Shown piece by piece: positions 6,130 through 12,520 of a stretch of DNA of 30,188 nucleotides. The stretch is from positions 1 to 30,188 of IMG/VR virus record IMGVR_UViG_3300042558_000542; one strand, given 5' to 3'. Positions within the stretch are counted from its first letter, which is position 1. Each line of letters starts with the position of its first letter. Made by a program: the position numbers and the translations under genes. Origin of the DNA: a virus. Below the pieces are notes generated by a model. It saw only the letters and a program-made list of their open reading frames with translations, was not told the DNA's origin and did no database searches.

Positions 6130-7389
6130 ATGATAGACAATTTATTTAAAAGCATCCTTGAGGTGCAGTCATACTCAGGCAGAGTCGAACGTATGACACA
6201 ACTGATAACCAATTTAGCCAAGTCATTCGGTGCTACTGTTAAGATAGACAATGGTAATGTGTACGTAACCAAAGGTAAGCCGAAAGCAAATGGCTATCCA
6301 TGTATGGTGGCTCATACAGATACTGTCCACGACATTGTTGCTGACAATGAATACTCCGTAGGATATGACACTACAAACGGAATCATCTATGCCTATAACA
6401 ATGTCAAGCGTAACTTTACTGGTATCGGTGGCGATGACAAGGTAGGCATCTATATTGCACTTGCTGCTGTGCGAGACTTCGATAGCATAAAGGCTGCCTT
6501 CTTCCGAGACGAGGAGATAGGATGCGTAGGAAGTGGACTTGCTGACCTGACATTCTTCTCCGATTGTATGTATGCCTTGCAGTGCGATAGACGTGGCAAT
6601 GGAGACTTCATCAACAACATCAGCGGTACCGACATATCATCCACAGCCTTCCAAAATGATATTAAAGACATCATAAAAAGACACGATTACTCCTTTACCA
6701 AAGGTATGACAACAGACGTTGGTAAGCTGACATCGCTTGGCGTAGGCATAAGCTGTGCTAACATGAGTTGCGGCTACTACAATCCGCATCAGCCTGAAGA
6801 GATTATAGTGGTAGATGACGTAGAAAATTGCAAGGATATGGTATATGCAATAATTTACAGCTTAGACAATAAGTATCCTCATACACCACCACCAAAGCCT
6901 GTATATTCTGGCAAAGATTACTATGGCAATCCTTATAATTTCGGTAGCTTTTATGACGAAGCTAAGGTAGAGCCTAAGTCTTACAAGACGTATGACAATA
7001 ATGACTTTGTACACATTGACTTCCCCTTTGAGGATGAGCTGGTAAAGATGACAGATGCCGATATATACGACTACTGCATAGCTACATTCTTCGGTTACTA
7101 TTACATGGGTAATGGTGTGTATCAGTATGAAGATGAGCAAACACTTGATTGTGTGTATCAAGGCAAGGCGGATATGGACCTTCCATCACTTGAAACGTTG
7201 CTTGATAAAGATGAGTTGGAATGGTTGTACGAACAAGCAGACCAGATAGAACAGCAAAGAGATTATCTGATAAGCAAAAGCAAGACAGGGTGCGTATGCT
7301 GTGGTACTAAAAAGATAAGTGAAGACAGCAAACTATATTATGATGGTATGTGCTACCAATGCTACAATCAAAAAGCGTTTGGGTGGTAG
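6130..7389 (+). CDS. M20/peptidase-T-like zinc metallopeptidase, 419 aa
   Basis: Residues 1-245 follow the co-catalytic zinc peptidase pattern: VAHTDTV (H62, D64), GIGGDDKVG (bridging D102 or D103), DEEIGCVGS (general base and ligand E128/E129), a later Asp in LQCDRRG (D153) and a distal His in YNPHQPEE (H220). These match the M20/M28 order of ligands, and the layout is closest to peptidase T-like enzymes. The dimerisation domain looks shortened or absent. The C-terminus (res. 245-419) is unlike known peptidases: an acidic Y/D-rich linker and a Cys4 knuckle (C388/C391 and C408/C411). It probably hydrolyses peptides in the host cytoplasm, as no signal peptide is present. A peptidase in a phage early region suggests amino-acid salvage, or action on a host peptide signal. 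Confidence 0.75.
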   Translation: MIDNLFKSILEVQSYSGRVERMTQLITNLAKSFGATVKIDNGNVYVTKGKPKANGYPCMVAHTDTVHDIVADNEYSVGYDTTNGIIYAYNNVKRNFTGIGGDDKVGIYIALAAVRDFDSIKAAFFRDEEIGCVGSGLADLTFFSDCMYALQCDRRGNGDFINNISGTDISSTAFQNDIKDIIKRHDYSFTKGMTTDVGKLTSLGVGISCANMSCGYYNPHQPEEIIVVDDVENCKDMVYAIIYSLDNKYPHTPPPKPVYSGKDYYGNPYNFGSFYDEAKVEPKSYKTYDNNDFVHIDFPFEDELVKMTDADIYDYCIATFFGYYYMGNGVYQYEDEQTLDCVYQGKADMDLPSLETLLDKDELEWLYEQADQIEQQRDYLISKSKTGCVCCGTKKISEDSKLYYDGMCYQCYNQKAFGW

Positions 7390-7398
7390 GGTTCACTC

Positions 7399-7659
7399 TC
7401 ACGCTTTCTTGGTCGACTTACCGTTGGCTCCTTGCCTTGCTCGGTTCTTCGACTTATGCTCCTTTACGAGCTTACCACTCTTGGTATGGCTCATATCCAT
7501 ATCATCCCCATTGCCATACGTTCCAGCCTTTCTGTTGGCTTTATTCAGCTCAGAACGGTACTTGCGCTGCTTGGGGTTCTTATTGTATAGGGCATCGTAA
7601 GCCATCTTGCGCTTCTTAGCGTCAGGGTTCTTATCGTAGTATTGTTGAGTCTTAGCCAT
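7399..7659 (-). CDS. Conserved basic phage protein, 86 aa (HNH-like motif?)
   Basis: The only minus-strand gene in the early run. It is very basic, with the order YYDKNPDAKKRK, LNKANRKAGTYGNGD (res. 38-52) and DMSHTKSG...SKNR, a pattern shared by small proteins of many tailed phages. The Asp-x-Ser-His and Ser-Lys-Asn-Arg pieces recall an HNH nuclease core, but no full motif is present, so a nuclease role is a guess. The ATG at 7659 is preferred over an upstream TTG. On its own strand a TATATTTG box (7670-7663) lies 3 nt upstream, which could give a nearly leaderless transcript. It is convergent with the peptidase gene, 9 nt apart. Confidence 0.7.
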   Translation of the reverse strand: MAKTQQYYDKNPDAKKRKMAYDALYNKNPKQRKYRSELNKANRKAGTYGNGDDMDMSHTKSGKLVKEHKSKNRARQGANGKSTKKA

Positions 7660-7701
7660 AAGCAAATATAATAATTTTTAATAATCACTAAAACAAAACA
7701 A

Positions 7702-7911
7702 ATGAACACTAAACAATTTGACGTTATCTCTCCTGATGGATTCTCCATCCATCCATCCGATGTTTATCCAACTAAAAAGAAAGCTATGAAGGCTTTTGAA
7801 GATTGGAAGAAACGATACGAAATACAAGGGTATTACAGTTCAATGAACTACGGTAGAATACCACTTGATGAACTGCATAACTATATAGAAATCAAACCTA
7901 TAAACAACTAA
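7702..7911 (+). CDS. Hypothetical protein, 69 aa
   Basis: A small basic protein with N-terminal FDVISPDGFSI and a helix PTKKKAMKAFEDWKKRYE (res. 24-41), followed by the pattern YGRIPLDELHNYIEI. The order of a beta hairpin, a basic helix and a strand is common in short phage proteins. It carries the standard leader (AATCACTAAAACAAAACAA) and is 1 nt from the next gene. Not recognised further. Confidence 0.65.
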   Translation: MNTKQFDVISPDGFSIHPSDVYPTKKKAMKAFEDWKKRYEIQGYYSSMNYGRIPLDELHNYIEIKPINN

Positions 7912-7912
7912 T

Positions 7913-8179
7913 ATGAATGCAACAATCAAACAAACAATCAATGTGCTTGGGATAGACTTGGATATTGACTTTGACATAAGCTATAGCATAGAGAATAGTG
8001 GGATAGGAGGCTATGAGTATATGGGCTTCAGTGGGTATGATAAAGGATACGACTACCCTGATATTCAAACAGTATCATGGGATGAAAGCCTATACGATAC
8101 ATGGCAAAATACTGAAATCAAAAGGCTGTCCAAAACTAGTGACTTTGATGAAAGCATATATAAAAAAATAAAAATATGA
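7913..8179 (+). CDS. Hypothetical acidic protein, 88 aa
   Basis: Acidic and beta-rich at the start (INVLGIDLDIDFDISYSIEN), then a Gly/Tyr-rich segment (GGYEYMGFSGYDKGYDYPD) and a short helix. It starts 1 nt after the preceding stop and its own stop overlaps the next ATG (ATGA), so 7702, 7913 and 8176 form a tightly coupled set. No family is recognised. Confidence 0.65.
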   Translation: MNATIKQTINVLGIDLDIDFDISYSIENSGIGGYEYMGFSGYDKGYDYPDIQTVSWDESLYDTWQNTEIKRLSKTSDFDESIYKKIKI

Positions 8180-8346
8180 AAGTACTAATCAAAAGCCTTA
8201 TTAAGGCGACAAAAAGAAAACGTAAATCACAACGTATAGAATCATGGAAAGATATTATGCACAGATATAAAGACCTTCCAGATGGAGAGTTTATTGATGA
8301 ATTACTGGAGAAATACCACCCTCCACTAAGAAAAAATACTATCTAA
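8176..8346 (+). CDS. Hypothetical basic microprotein, 56 aa
   Basis: The ATG overlaps the stop of the previous gene in an ATGA junction, a sign of translational coupling. The first 20 residues are very basic (IKATKRKRKSQR), followed by an amphipathic stretch with DLPDGEFIDELLEKYHPPL. It could bind nucleic acid, but no domain is recognised. It is the last gene before the promoter at 8349-8379. Confidence 0.6.
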   Translation: MKVLIKSLIKATKRKRKSQRIESWKDIMHRYKDLPDGEFIDELLEKYHPPLRKNTI

Positions 8347-8348
8347 AT

Positions 8349-8379
8349 TTTGATAATTAAATTAAATATACTATATTGC
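8349..8379 (+). promoter_or_regulatory. Promoter-like TTTG-N19-TATATTGC
   Basis: TTTG (8349-8352) and TATATTGC (8372-8379) are spaced as in Bacteroidetes promoters. The -7 box departs from TAnnTTTG at its last two bases, but the same TATATTGCAT decamer recurs with TTTG 20 nt upstream at 15718-15749. It would drive the 34-aa microprotein at 8396, which is followed by a terminator. Confidence 0.45.
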
Positions 8380-8395
8380 ATTAAATTGTTTCTAT

Positions 8396-8500
8396 ATGAT
8401 AAAGTTTATAACAGCATTCTTAATATTCGCATTTGCTTGTTATCTCTGGGCATTAGTACTAGAGATAAGAGAGTGCATATCTAAGAAAAATTTTGATTGA
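8396..8500 (+). CDS. Single-TM microprotein, 34 aa
   Basis: MIKFITAFLIFAFACYLWALVLEI forms one hydrophobic helix, followed by a charged RECISKKNFD tail. It lies alone between a promoter-like element (8349-8379) and a terminator (8511-8546), as if expressed as a one-gene unit. The ATG lacks the usual A/C-rich leader. No homologue is recognised. At this size, a chance frame cannot be excluded. Confidence 0.45.
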   Translation: MIKFITAFLIFAFACYLWALVLEIRECISKKNFD

Positions 8501-8510
8501 TACATAAGCC

Positions 8511-8546
8511 CAACAGGTGATGTGTCTACATCTGCCTGGATTTTTT
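8511..8546 (+). terminator. Rho-independent terminator
   Basis: CAGGTGATGT (8514-8523) pairs with ACATCTGCCTG (8528-8538) with one bulge, followed by TTTTTT at 8541-8546. The next ATG (8567) is only 20 nt away with the usual leader and no promoter. Confidence 0.75.
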
Positions 8547-8566
8547 AACCACTAAACTAAAAACAA

Positions 8567-8761
8567 ATGAAAGGAACTTTAATAACAGTTAACGGAATAC
8601 CTCACGCCTACTCAGAGTTCTTAAACATGGCATTCGAGCTGTCAATACAAGACAGAACTGAACTGAAAGACGACTGGCAGGGAAGCGAGTGTCTATTCAA
8701 TACAGAACTTGGCTACGCTAAGATTATACCTGATAGTATTATACCAATTAGTAAAAATTAA
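8567..8761 (+). CDS. Hypothetical protein, 64 aa
   Basis: A small acidic protein with the start GTLITVNGIPHAYSEFLNMAFEL and a C-terminal hydrophobic strand (AKIIPDSIIPI). Soluble in appearance, without cysteine motif. The leader is CCACTAAACTAAAAACAA. It is 12 nt upstream of the 8774 gene. Not recognised. Confidence 0.6.
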   Translation: MKGTLITVNGIPHAYSEFLNMAFELSIQDRTELKDDWQGSECLFNTELGYAKIIPDSIIPISKN

Positions 8762-8773
8762 AAACCAAACACA

Positions 8774-9112
8774 ATGAGCATAGCAGAACAAATCATTCGA
8801 ATAGTTGAGTCAAACGCAGTAGACAACAAAGCTGTCATCCCTGATGTGAAGTCATGGGCAATAGCCTGGAGGGAAGAGTCGTCTAATGATAAAGTAACAT
8901 CAAAGACATACGACCACCATTTCAATAGGCAGGTTGAGATGGCTAAGATTATAGGAACATACTCTGGGTTTATTAAGGCATTACTAATAGACATAAGAAC
9001 GCATAGAAAATACCCTGCAAAAAACGAAACAGACTTCTTGAATTATCTTGAAAGGGAATGTACAAAGACTGATGATGAACTTAAAGATAAGTGGAATAAA
9101 TTGTTTAACTAA
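8774..9112 (+). CDS. Hypothetical helical protein, 112 aa
   Basis: A charged, all-helical soluble protein with no clear motif. The N-terminus (IAEQIIRIVESNAVDNKAVI) is amphipathic, and the C-terminal 40 residues are rich in Lys, Glu and Asp (ECTKTDDELKDKWNKLFN). It ends 5 nt before the winged-helix gene at 9118, so the two are probably co-translated. Function unknown. Confidence 0.6.
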   Translation: MSIAEQIIRIVESNAVDNKAVIPDVKSWAIAWREESSNDKVTSKTYDHHFNRQVEMAKIIGTYSGFIKALLIDIRTHRKYPAKNETDFLNYLERECTKTDDELKDKWNKLFN

Positions 9113-9117
9113 TTAAT

Positions 9118-9390
9118 ATGCAACTAAAAGTAATAGAAGAAACCAAAACAATAGAGTATAACAACGAGTCGATAATACTAAGCAGAAAAGAATATCAACT
9201 ACTAAACTATCTTTTAAATAACAGCGGCAAGGTTATAAGCAGGGACATACTAATGAAAGACGTATGGGATTATGACATTGTTTTGGACACTAGAACAGTA
9301 GATGTTCATATCAGAAAACTTAGAAAGAGACTGCCAGGTATACAGATAATTACAAGAAAATGCTTTGGTTATATGTTAATAATTGATTAA
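9118..9390 (+). CDS. Orphan OmpR/PhoB-type winged-helix DNA-binding protein, 90 aa
   Basis: Almost the whole protein is one winged-helix domain of the OmpR/PhoB output type: an initial beta sheet (LKVIEETKTIEYNNESI), LSRKEYQLLNYLLNNSGKVISRDILMKDVW (res. 21-50), the recognition-helix region RTVDVHIRKLRKRL (62-75) and the wing ending in CFGYML. The receiver domain and phosphorylation site are missing, so it cannot respond to a kinase the usual way. It probably acts as a sequence-specific regulator of phage or host promoters, working as a dimer or on direct repeats. The TACCCGATA repeats at 10466-10626 are one candidate target, without proof. Confidence 0.8.
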   Translation: MQLKVIEETKTIEYNNESIILSRKEYQLLNYLLNNSGKVISRDILMKDVWDYDIVLDTRTVDVHIRKLRKRLPGIQIITRKCFGYMLIID

Positions 9391-9402
9391 ACCCAATACA
9401 CA

Positions 9403-9648
9403 ATGACAAAACAAGAGTACTTAAATTACAAGCAGACCGACCAGATGGCTATTCTGTATCACTTCTACAAGGAAAGATTCGATAGATATAAACATAAACC
9501 TTTCCTGCAAAGAAAAGAATTTGATACCTTTGCTACAATGGTAATGGATTTAGGATTGGCTTACCAAAGAGCCGAAGAACATTACGATGCAAAGTTTAAT
9601 GTAATACAACTCGCTGACAAGGAAGGCAAAATAATAATGACATTATAA
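9403..9648 (+). CDS. Hypothetical protein, 81 aa
   Basis: A helical, charged soluble protein, rich in Tyr, Phe and Lys in its first half (KQTDQMAILYHFYKERFDRY). The second half contains MVMDLGLAYQRAEEHYDAKF and a short C-terminal strand. It follows the winged-helix gene by 12 nt and is followed by the long-looped hairpin at 9656-9725. No family recognised. Confidence 0.6.
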   Translation: MTKQEYLNYKQTDQMAILYHFYKERFDRYKHKPFLQRKEFDTFATMVMDLGLAYQRAEEHYDAKFNVIQLADKEGKIIMTL

Positions 9649-9655
9649 ATCTTTG

Positions 9656-9735
9656 ACAGCTCCCTGATGAAATAATTCTAAAACTGTTAGTAATTTAATT
9701 ATAATCAAGAGGAACAGGGGGCTGTTATTTTATTA
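9656..9735 (+). terminator. Long-looped hairpin terminator or attenuator
   Basis: ACAGC T CCCTG (9656-9666) pairs with CAGGG G GCTGT (9715-9725), two 5-bp blocks around a symmetric T-G mismatch, with a 48-nt AT-rich loop. A T-rich run (9726-9735, TATTTTATTA) follows. The long loop is unusual for a simple terminator and may carry a regulatory or small-RNA role. Confidence 0.5.
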
Positions 9736-9755
9736 AACAATTAAAAACAAACATC

Positions 9756-9989
9756 ATGAACATTTACAGAATCCAAACAACTTCTTTTGATGAAGAAGAT
9801 TTCTACATTCAAACTACATTGAATGATGAGCAAGTAAGAAAAGTAATTGAACCTATTGTCGAATCAGAAAGAGAGGATGAAAGTGGGGAAACATTCTACG
9901 AAAACGAATATTATGTAACTAAACTTTCAGAGGAATACCCTAATGAAGTTGTAGAATTTTATCAAGAATTTGAAACTATAACAATCTAA
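9756..9989 (+). CDS. Hypothetical acidic protein, 77 aa
   Basis: Very acidic throughout (Glu/Asp-rich, few basic residues), with a strand IYRIQTTSFDEEDFYIQTT followed by helix NDEQVRKVIEPIV and C-terminal EFYQEFETITI. Proteins of this size and charge in phages sometimes mimic DNA, but no fold is recognised and this is only a possibility. The leader is AACAATTAAAAACAAACATC; it is 10 nt upstream of the ERF gene. Confidence 0.6.
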   Translation: MNIYRIQTTSFDEEDFYIQTTLNDEQVRKVIEPIVESEREDESGETFYENEYYVTKLSEEYPNEVVEFYQEFETITI

Positions 9990-9999
9990 AACCAAACAA

Positions 10000-10524
10000 A
10001 TGAAACAGTTAATCTCAATTCAAAGCGAACTCAAAGCCCCAAAGAATCAATTCAATTCTTTTGGCAAGTATCATTACCGTAATGCAGAGGATATCCTTGA
10101 AGCATTAAAACCTATCATGTTAAAGCATGGATGTACGCTGACAATCTCTGATGAGATAAAGATGGCAGGAGATATTATGTATGTGGAATCTAAGGCTACG
10201 CTATGCCATGAAGGAGATTGCGTATCTGTAACTGCACAAGCAGGTATAGACCTTAATGCAAAAGGTATGTCGGCTGCTCAATGTTTCGGTGCGTCTGCTA
10301 GTTATGCCAGGAAGTATGCACTCGGTGGCTTGTTCTTATTAGATGACAGCAAAGATGCTGACGCTACCAATACTCATGGCAAAGACTCACAGCCTTTGCA
10401 AGATGCCTTAAATAAGCTGTCAGGTATGAATAGTAAGGCAGAAGCTATTGAGTGGGCTAAGACACTACCCGATAGCGTTAAGACACACGACTCATTCAGA
10501 CAAGCATTCAGTAAGAAGTTCTGA
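10000..10524 (+). CDS. ERF-family single-strand annealing recombinase, 174 aa
   Basis: The N-terminal 125 residues fit the ERF superfamily: an initial helix with LKAPKNQFNSFGKYHYRNAEDI (res. 12-33, the FGKY.YR..EDI pattern), a central beta sheet and the ERF signature GASASYARKYALGGLF (97-112). The C-terminal 50 residues are variable and helical, as is usual in this family. ERF proteins anneal complementary single strands during phage recombination. The RecE-like exonuclease gene lies 127 nt downstream and an SSB-like gene at 12521, making a complete exonuclease/annealing/SSB set. The leader is AACCAAACAA. Length is within the family range. Confidence 0.88.
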   Translation: MKQLISIQSELKAPKNQFNSFGKYHYRNAEDILEALKPIMLKHGCTLTISDEIKMAGDIMYVESKATLCHEGDCVSVTAQAGIDLNAKGMSAAQCFGASASYARKYALGGLFLLDDSKDADATNTHGKDSQPLQDALNKLSGMNSKAEAIEWAKTLPDSVKTHDSFRQAFSKKF

Positions 10525-10626
10525 TGATATAATGTCTAGTTTATTAGATAAAAAACTGGACATATTTATACCCGATAACGTATAAAATACCCATAACTAA
10601 CCTATATTATACCCGATAGCATATAA
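10466..10626 (+). repeat. TACCCGATA direct repeats upstream of the exonuclease gene
   Basis: Two 20-bp direct repeats, TTATACCCGATAACGTATAA (10566-10585) and TTATACCCGATAGCATATAA (10607-10626), differ at two positions and start 41 bp apart, close to four helical turns. A third shorter copy, TACCCGATAGCGTTA, lies in the end of the ERF gene (10466-10480). They suggest an operator or iteron array controlling the 10652 gene. Confidence 0.6.
10533..10562 (+). terminator. Hairpin after the ERF gene
   Basis: TGTCTAGTTT (10533-10542) pairs with AAACTGGACA (10553-10562), all ten positions pairing in RNA with one U-G wobble and a 10-nt loop. It is followed by TATTTATA, a weak U-rich tail. It may act as a weak terminator, or as a palindromic operator next to the TACCCGATA repeats. 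Confidence 0.4.
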
Positions 10627-10651
10627 TTATTATTCACTAAACCAAACCGTT

Positions 10652-11440
10652 ATGAAAGTAACAGAACAAACCATCAAAGACAGACCGCTGTCCTTCTCCT
10701 CCATCAAGGAGTTTATGAGGTCGCCAAGACACTACGTCAAGTACCTAACTCAAGAACGCAAGCAAACAGAAGCTATGCTGTTCGGGGCTGTATGCCACAA
10801 GTTAATACTTGAACCTCAATACTTCGAGAGTGAGTACATCGTTGAGCCTGAGTTCAATAAGCGCACCAACCAAGGCAAGGAAGACTACCAAGCATTCCTT
10901 ACTTCCATCGAAGAGAAGAAGCTGACCCCTATCCCACCAGCTACAATGCTGAAGGCTAAGGAACTATTGACACAGCTGATGGGTACACCTGCTCACAATA
11001 TGGTCAAGTCGCTGTCGAAAAAAGAGGAAAGATTCGACATGATTCACGAGACAGGACTCCCTGTATGCGGATACATTGATGGCGTAGGAGATGACTTCAA
11101 CCTTGAAGTTAAGATAGTAACGTCTGCCGATACTGATGACATCATCAGGGACTTCTATAAGATGAAGTACCATATCCAAGCAGCTATATATAACTGGACA
11201 AATGGTAAACCTATATACTATCTTGTAATTGAGAACAACTTCCCTCATCTCAGTCGCATATTCAAGGCATCTGATGAGTATGTAACGGAAGGTAAGAAGG
11301 CATTTGATAAGGCTATGACAGACTTTAAGTACTGTTTAGATACAGACTCATTTGACTTAGGCTACGAGTTCTATACAGGAATAGAGCCAACTATATTGAC
11401 ACTACCTGGATGGGCAAAGAAAGGAGGAGACGATGACTAA
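10652..11440 (+). CDS. RecE-like PD-(D/E)XK exonuclease, 262 aa
   Basis: The motif order matches the RecE/DUF3799-type PD-(D/E)XK exonucleases: an S.S....F..SP.HY start, GAVCH (His49), YIDGV (Asp143), LEVK (Glu152, Lys154), and a YHIQAAIY helix (Gln175). Such enzymes digest one strand of a DNA end to leave a single-stranded tail for the annealing protein, here the ERF protein at 10000. It is smaller than E. coli RecE but close to phage versions. The ATG follows TTATTCACTAAACCAAACCGTT, and its promoter zone holds the TACCCGATA repeats. Its stop overlaps the start of the 11433 gene by 8 nt. Confidence 0.85.
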   Translation: MKVTEQTIKDRPLSFSSIKEFMRSPRHYVKYLTQERKQTEAMLFGAVCHKLILEPQYFESEYIVEPEFNKRTNQGKEDYQAFLTSIEEKKLTPIPPATMLKAKELLTQLMGTPAHNMVKSLSKKEERFDMIHETGLPVCGYIDGVGDDFNLEVKIVTSADTDDIIRDFYKMKYHIQAAIYNWTNGKPIYYLVIENNFPHLSRIFKASDEYVTEGKKAFDKAMTDFKYCLDTDSFDLGYEFYTGIEPTILTLPGWAKKGGDDD

Positions 11441-11588
11441 ACTTCTTCAGTTGCTTAACTTTAACGGATATAAGATTAACCTTGTATATCTTCTTGGTGG
11501 GATTATTGTACACACATTCCTTTTACTGTATCTATATGGATGTATAGTAGGATTAGTAGAATGGATAAAAGAAAGGAGGGCAAGATGA
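11433..11588 (+). CDS. Membrane microprotein, 51 aa
   Basis: One or two hydrophobic segments (about res. 17-43, INLVYLLGGIIVHTFLLLY onward) lie between polar ends, with a basic EWIKERRAR C-terminus. It starts inside the end of the exonuclease gene and its stop overlaps the next start (ATGA), so it belongs to a translationally coupled chain: 10652, 11433, 11585, 11707, 12084. Role unknown. Confidence 0.6.
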   Translation: MTKLLQLLNFNGYKINLVYLLGGIIVHTFLLLYLYGCIVGLVEWIKERRAR

Positions 11589-11710
11589 TTAAAACTTTAG
11601 TATGCCTAACGTATAAACTAGGTATTGGGGTAATGGCTTTCTATCTGTTAGCCTTCATTGTCGTAGGTATAGCAGACTTTATTAACTACATAAAACTTAA
11701 ATTCAAATGA
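11585..11710 (+). CDS. Single-TM microprotein, 41 aa
   Basis: The middle (about res. 14-35) is one membrane helix (GVMAFYLLAFIVVGIADF), with a basic tail YIKLKFK. Both ends overlap neighbours by ATGA junctions, which supports expression. It is paired with the preceding membrane microprotein, and the two could act together at the membrane. No homology recognised. Confidence 0.6.
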   Translation: MIKTLVCLTYKLGIGVMAFYLLAFIVVGIADFINYIKLKFK

Positions 11711-12096
11711 CAAAAGAACAAGACCTTGTACTTGTGCCTAACGACTGGCTCCCTCCTAATGCACTAGCTTTATTCTGCCAAGACAAAAGAACAATGAACA
11801 AACACTCAGCCGAGTTCTATACTGACGACCTTAACTATGGTGGAGATGTATTCTATATCAATAAAGATGGCTACCTGATACACGAACAAACAGAGATGTA
11901 CGTTACATCAGGAGAAGATGGACCACTAGCAGGGCATACCTGCCTGTGCGTAGATACCATCCACAAGCCAATGGTAAATCATGGGCTGAAAAAACTTTAT
12001 TCCCATGTTATGAATAAAATATGTATATTGCAGCTTAGATTTAAAGATAACACAGTAACAGAAGTACACTCAATCATCAAGCCATGTATACAATAG
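11707..12096 (+). CDS. Hypothetical protein, 129 aa
   Basis: A soluble protein with VLVPNDWLPPNALALF at the start, a Tyr/Asp-rich middle (AEFYTDDLNYGGDVFYINKDGYLI) and a C-terminal beta strand set (ICILQLRFKDNTVTEVHSI). Cys-x-Cys at GHTCLCVD is present without a second pair. It overlaps both neighbours (4 nt upstream, 13 nt downstream). Not recognised; its location suggests a link to recombination or replication. Confidence 0.65.
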   Translation: MTKEQDLVLVPNDWLPPNALALFCQDKRTMNKHSAEFYTDDLNYGGDVFYINKDGYLIHEQTEMYVTSGEDGPLAGHTCLCVDTIHKPMVNHGLKKLYSHVMNKICILQLRFKDNTVTEVHSIIKPCIQ

Positions 12097-12518
12097 GAAC
12101 AGCGATAGACACCGTACTATCCGAATTAAAAGAAAAGACAGGCATCCATTGGTCAGCACAACTTACATCAAAAGGATTCATCGTTTATAGAAGACCACAG
12201 CCCGATGAGTTCGTAGTTTCTGAATACAACAAGTGGAGAGATGCCTGCTGCTCTTTATTTGACGTAAGCTACGACCAGCTTGACAATGACGACAAGAGCA
12301 ATATATACGTTGCCCCTCGCCATTGGTGCTGGTACATGATGGCATCTGTTTCAATGCTTAACATTGACAGCATAGTAAAGCTGTTAAACAATCAAAAGAA
12401 CAGGACATCAGTGCTTCACGCCATCCGCAAGATTCACTTCTATATCCACCGTAAGAACCCAGACCGTAAGTCTATGGAGACATTCAACAAATTACTAAAC
12501 TTTTATCAAAACCAATAA
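12084..12518 (+). CDS. DnaA domain-IV-like DNA-binding protein, 144 aa
   Basis: Residues 51-117 match the pattern of the DnaA C-terminal (domain IV) helix-turn-helix: a first helix ending in VSYDQL, a loop, APRHWCWYMMASVSMLNIDSI and the signature-like RTSVLHAIRKI (107-117), close to the DHTTVLHA.RKI of bacterial DnaA. The AAA+ ATPase domain is missing. The N-terminal 50 residues are unrelated to DnaA. It could bind DnaA-box-like sites in a phage origin or compete with host DnaA; alternatively it is a transcription regulator. A second protein of this kind is encoded at 14899. Confidence 0.7.
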   Translation: MYTIGTAIDTVLSELKEKTGIHWSAQLTSKGFIVYRRPQPDEFVVSEYNKWRDACCSLFDVSYDQLDNDDKSNIYVAPRHWCWYMMASVSMLNIDSIVKLLNNQKNRTSVLHAIRKIHFYIHRKNPDRKSMETFNKLLNFYQNQ

Positions 12519-12520
12519 TT

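Noticed and set aside
7319-7619. Two plus-strand frames over the inverted gene
   Set aside because: They overlap the conserved minus-strand gene 7399-7659 and give low-quality, cysteine- and leucine-rich translations.
12024-12031. Third TATATTGC motif
   Set aside because: It lies within a gene and has no TTTG at the right distance, so it is likely chance.
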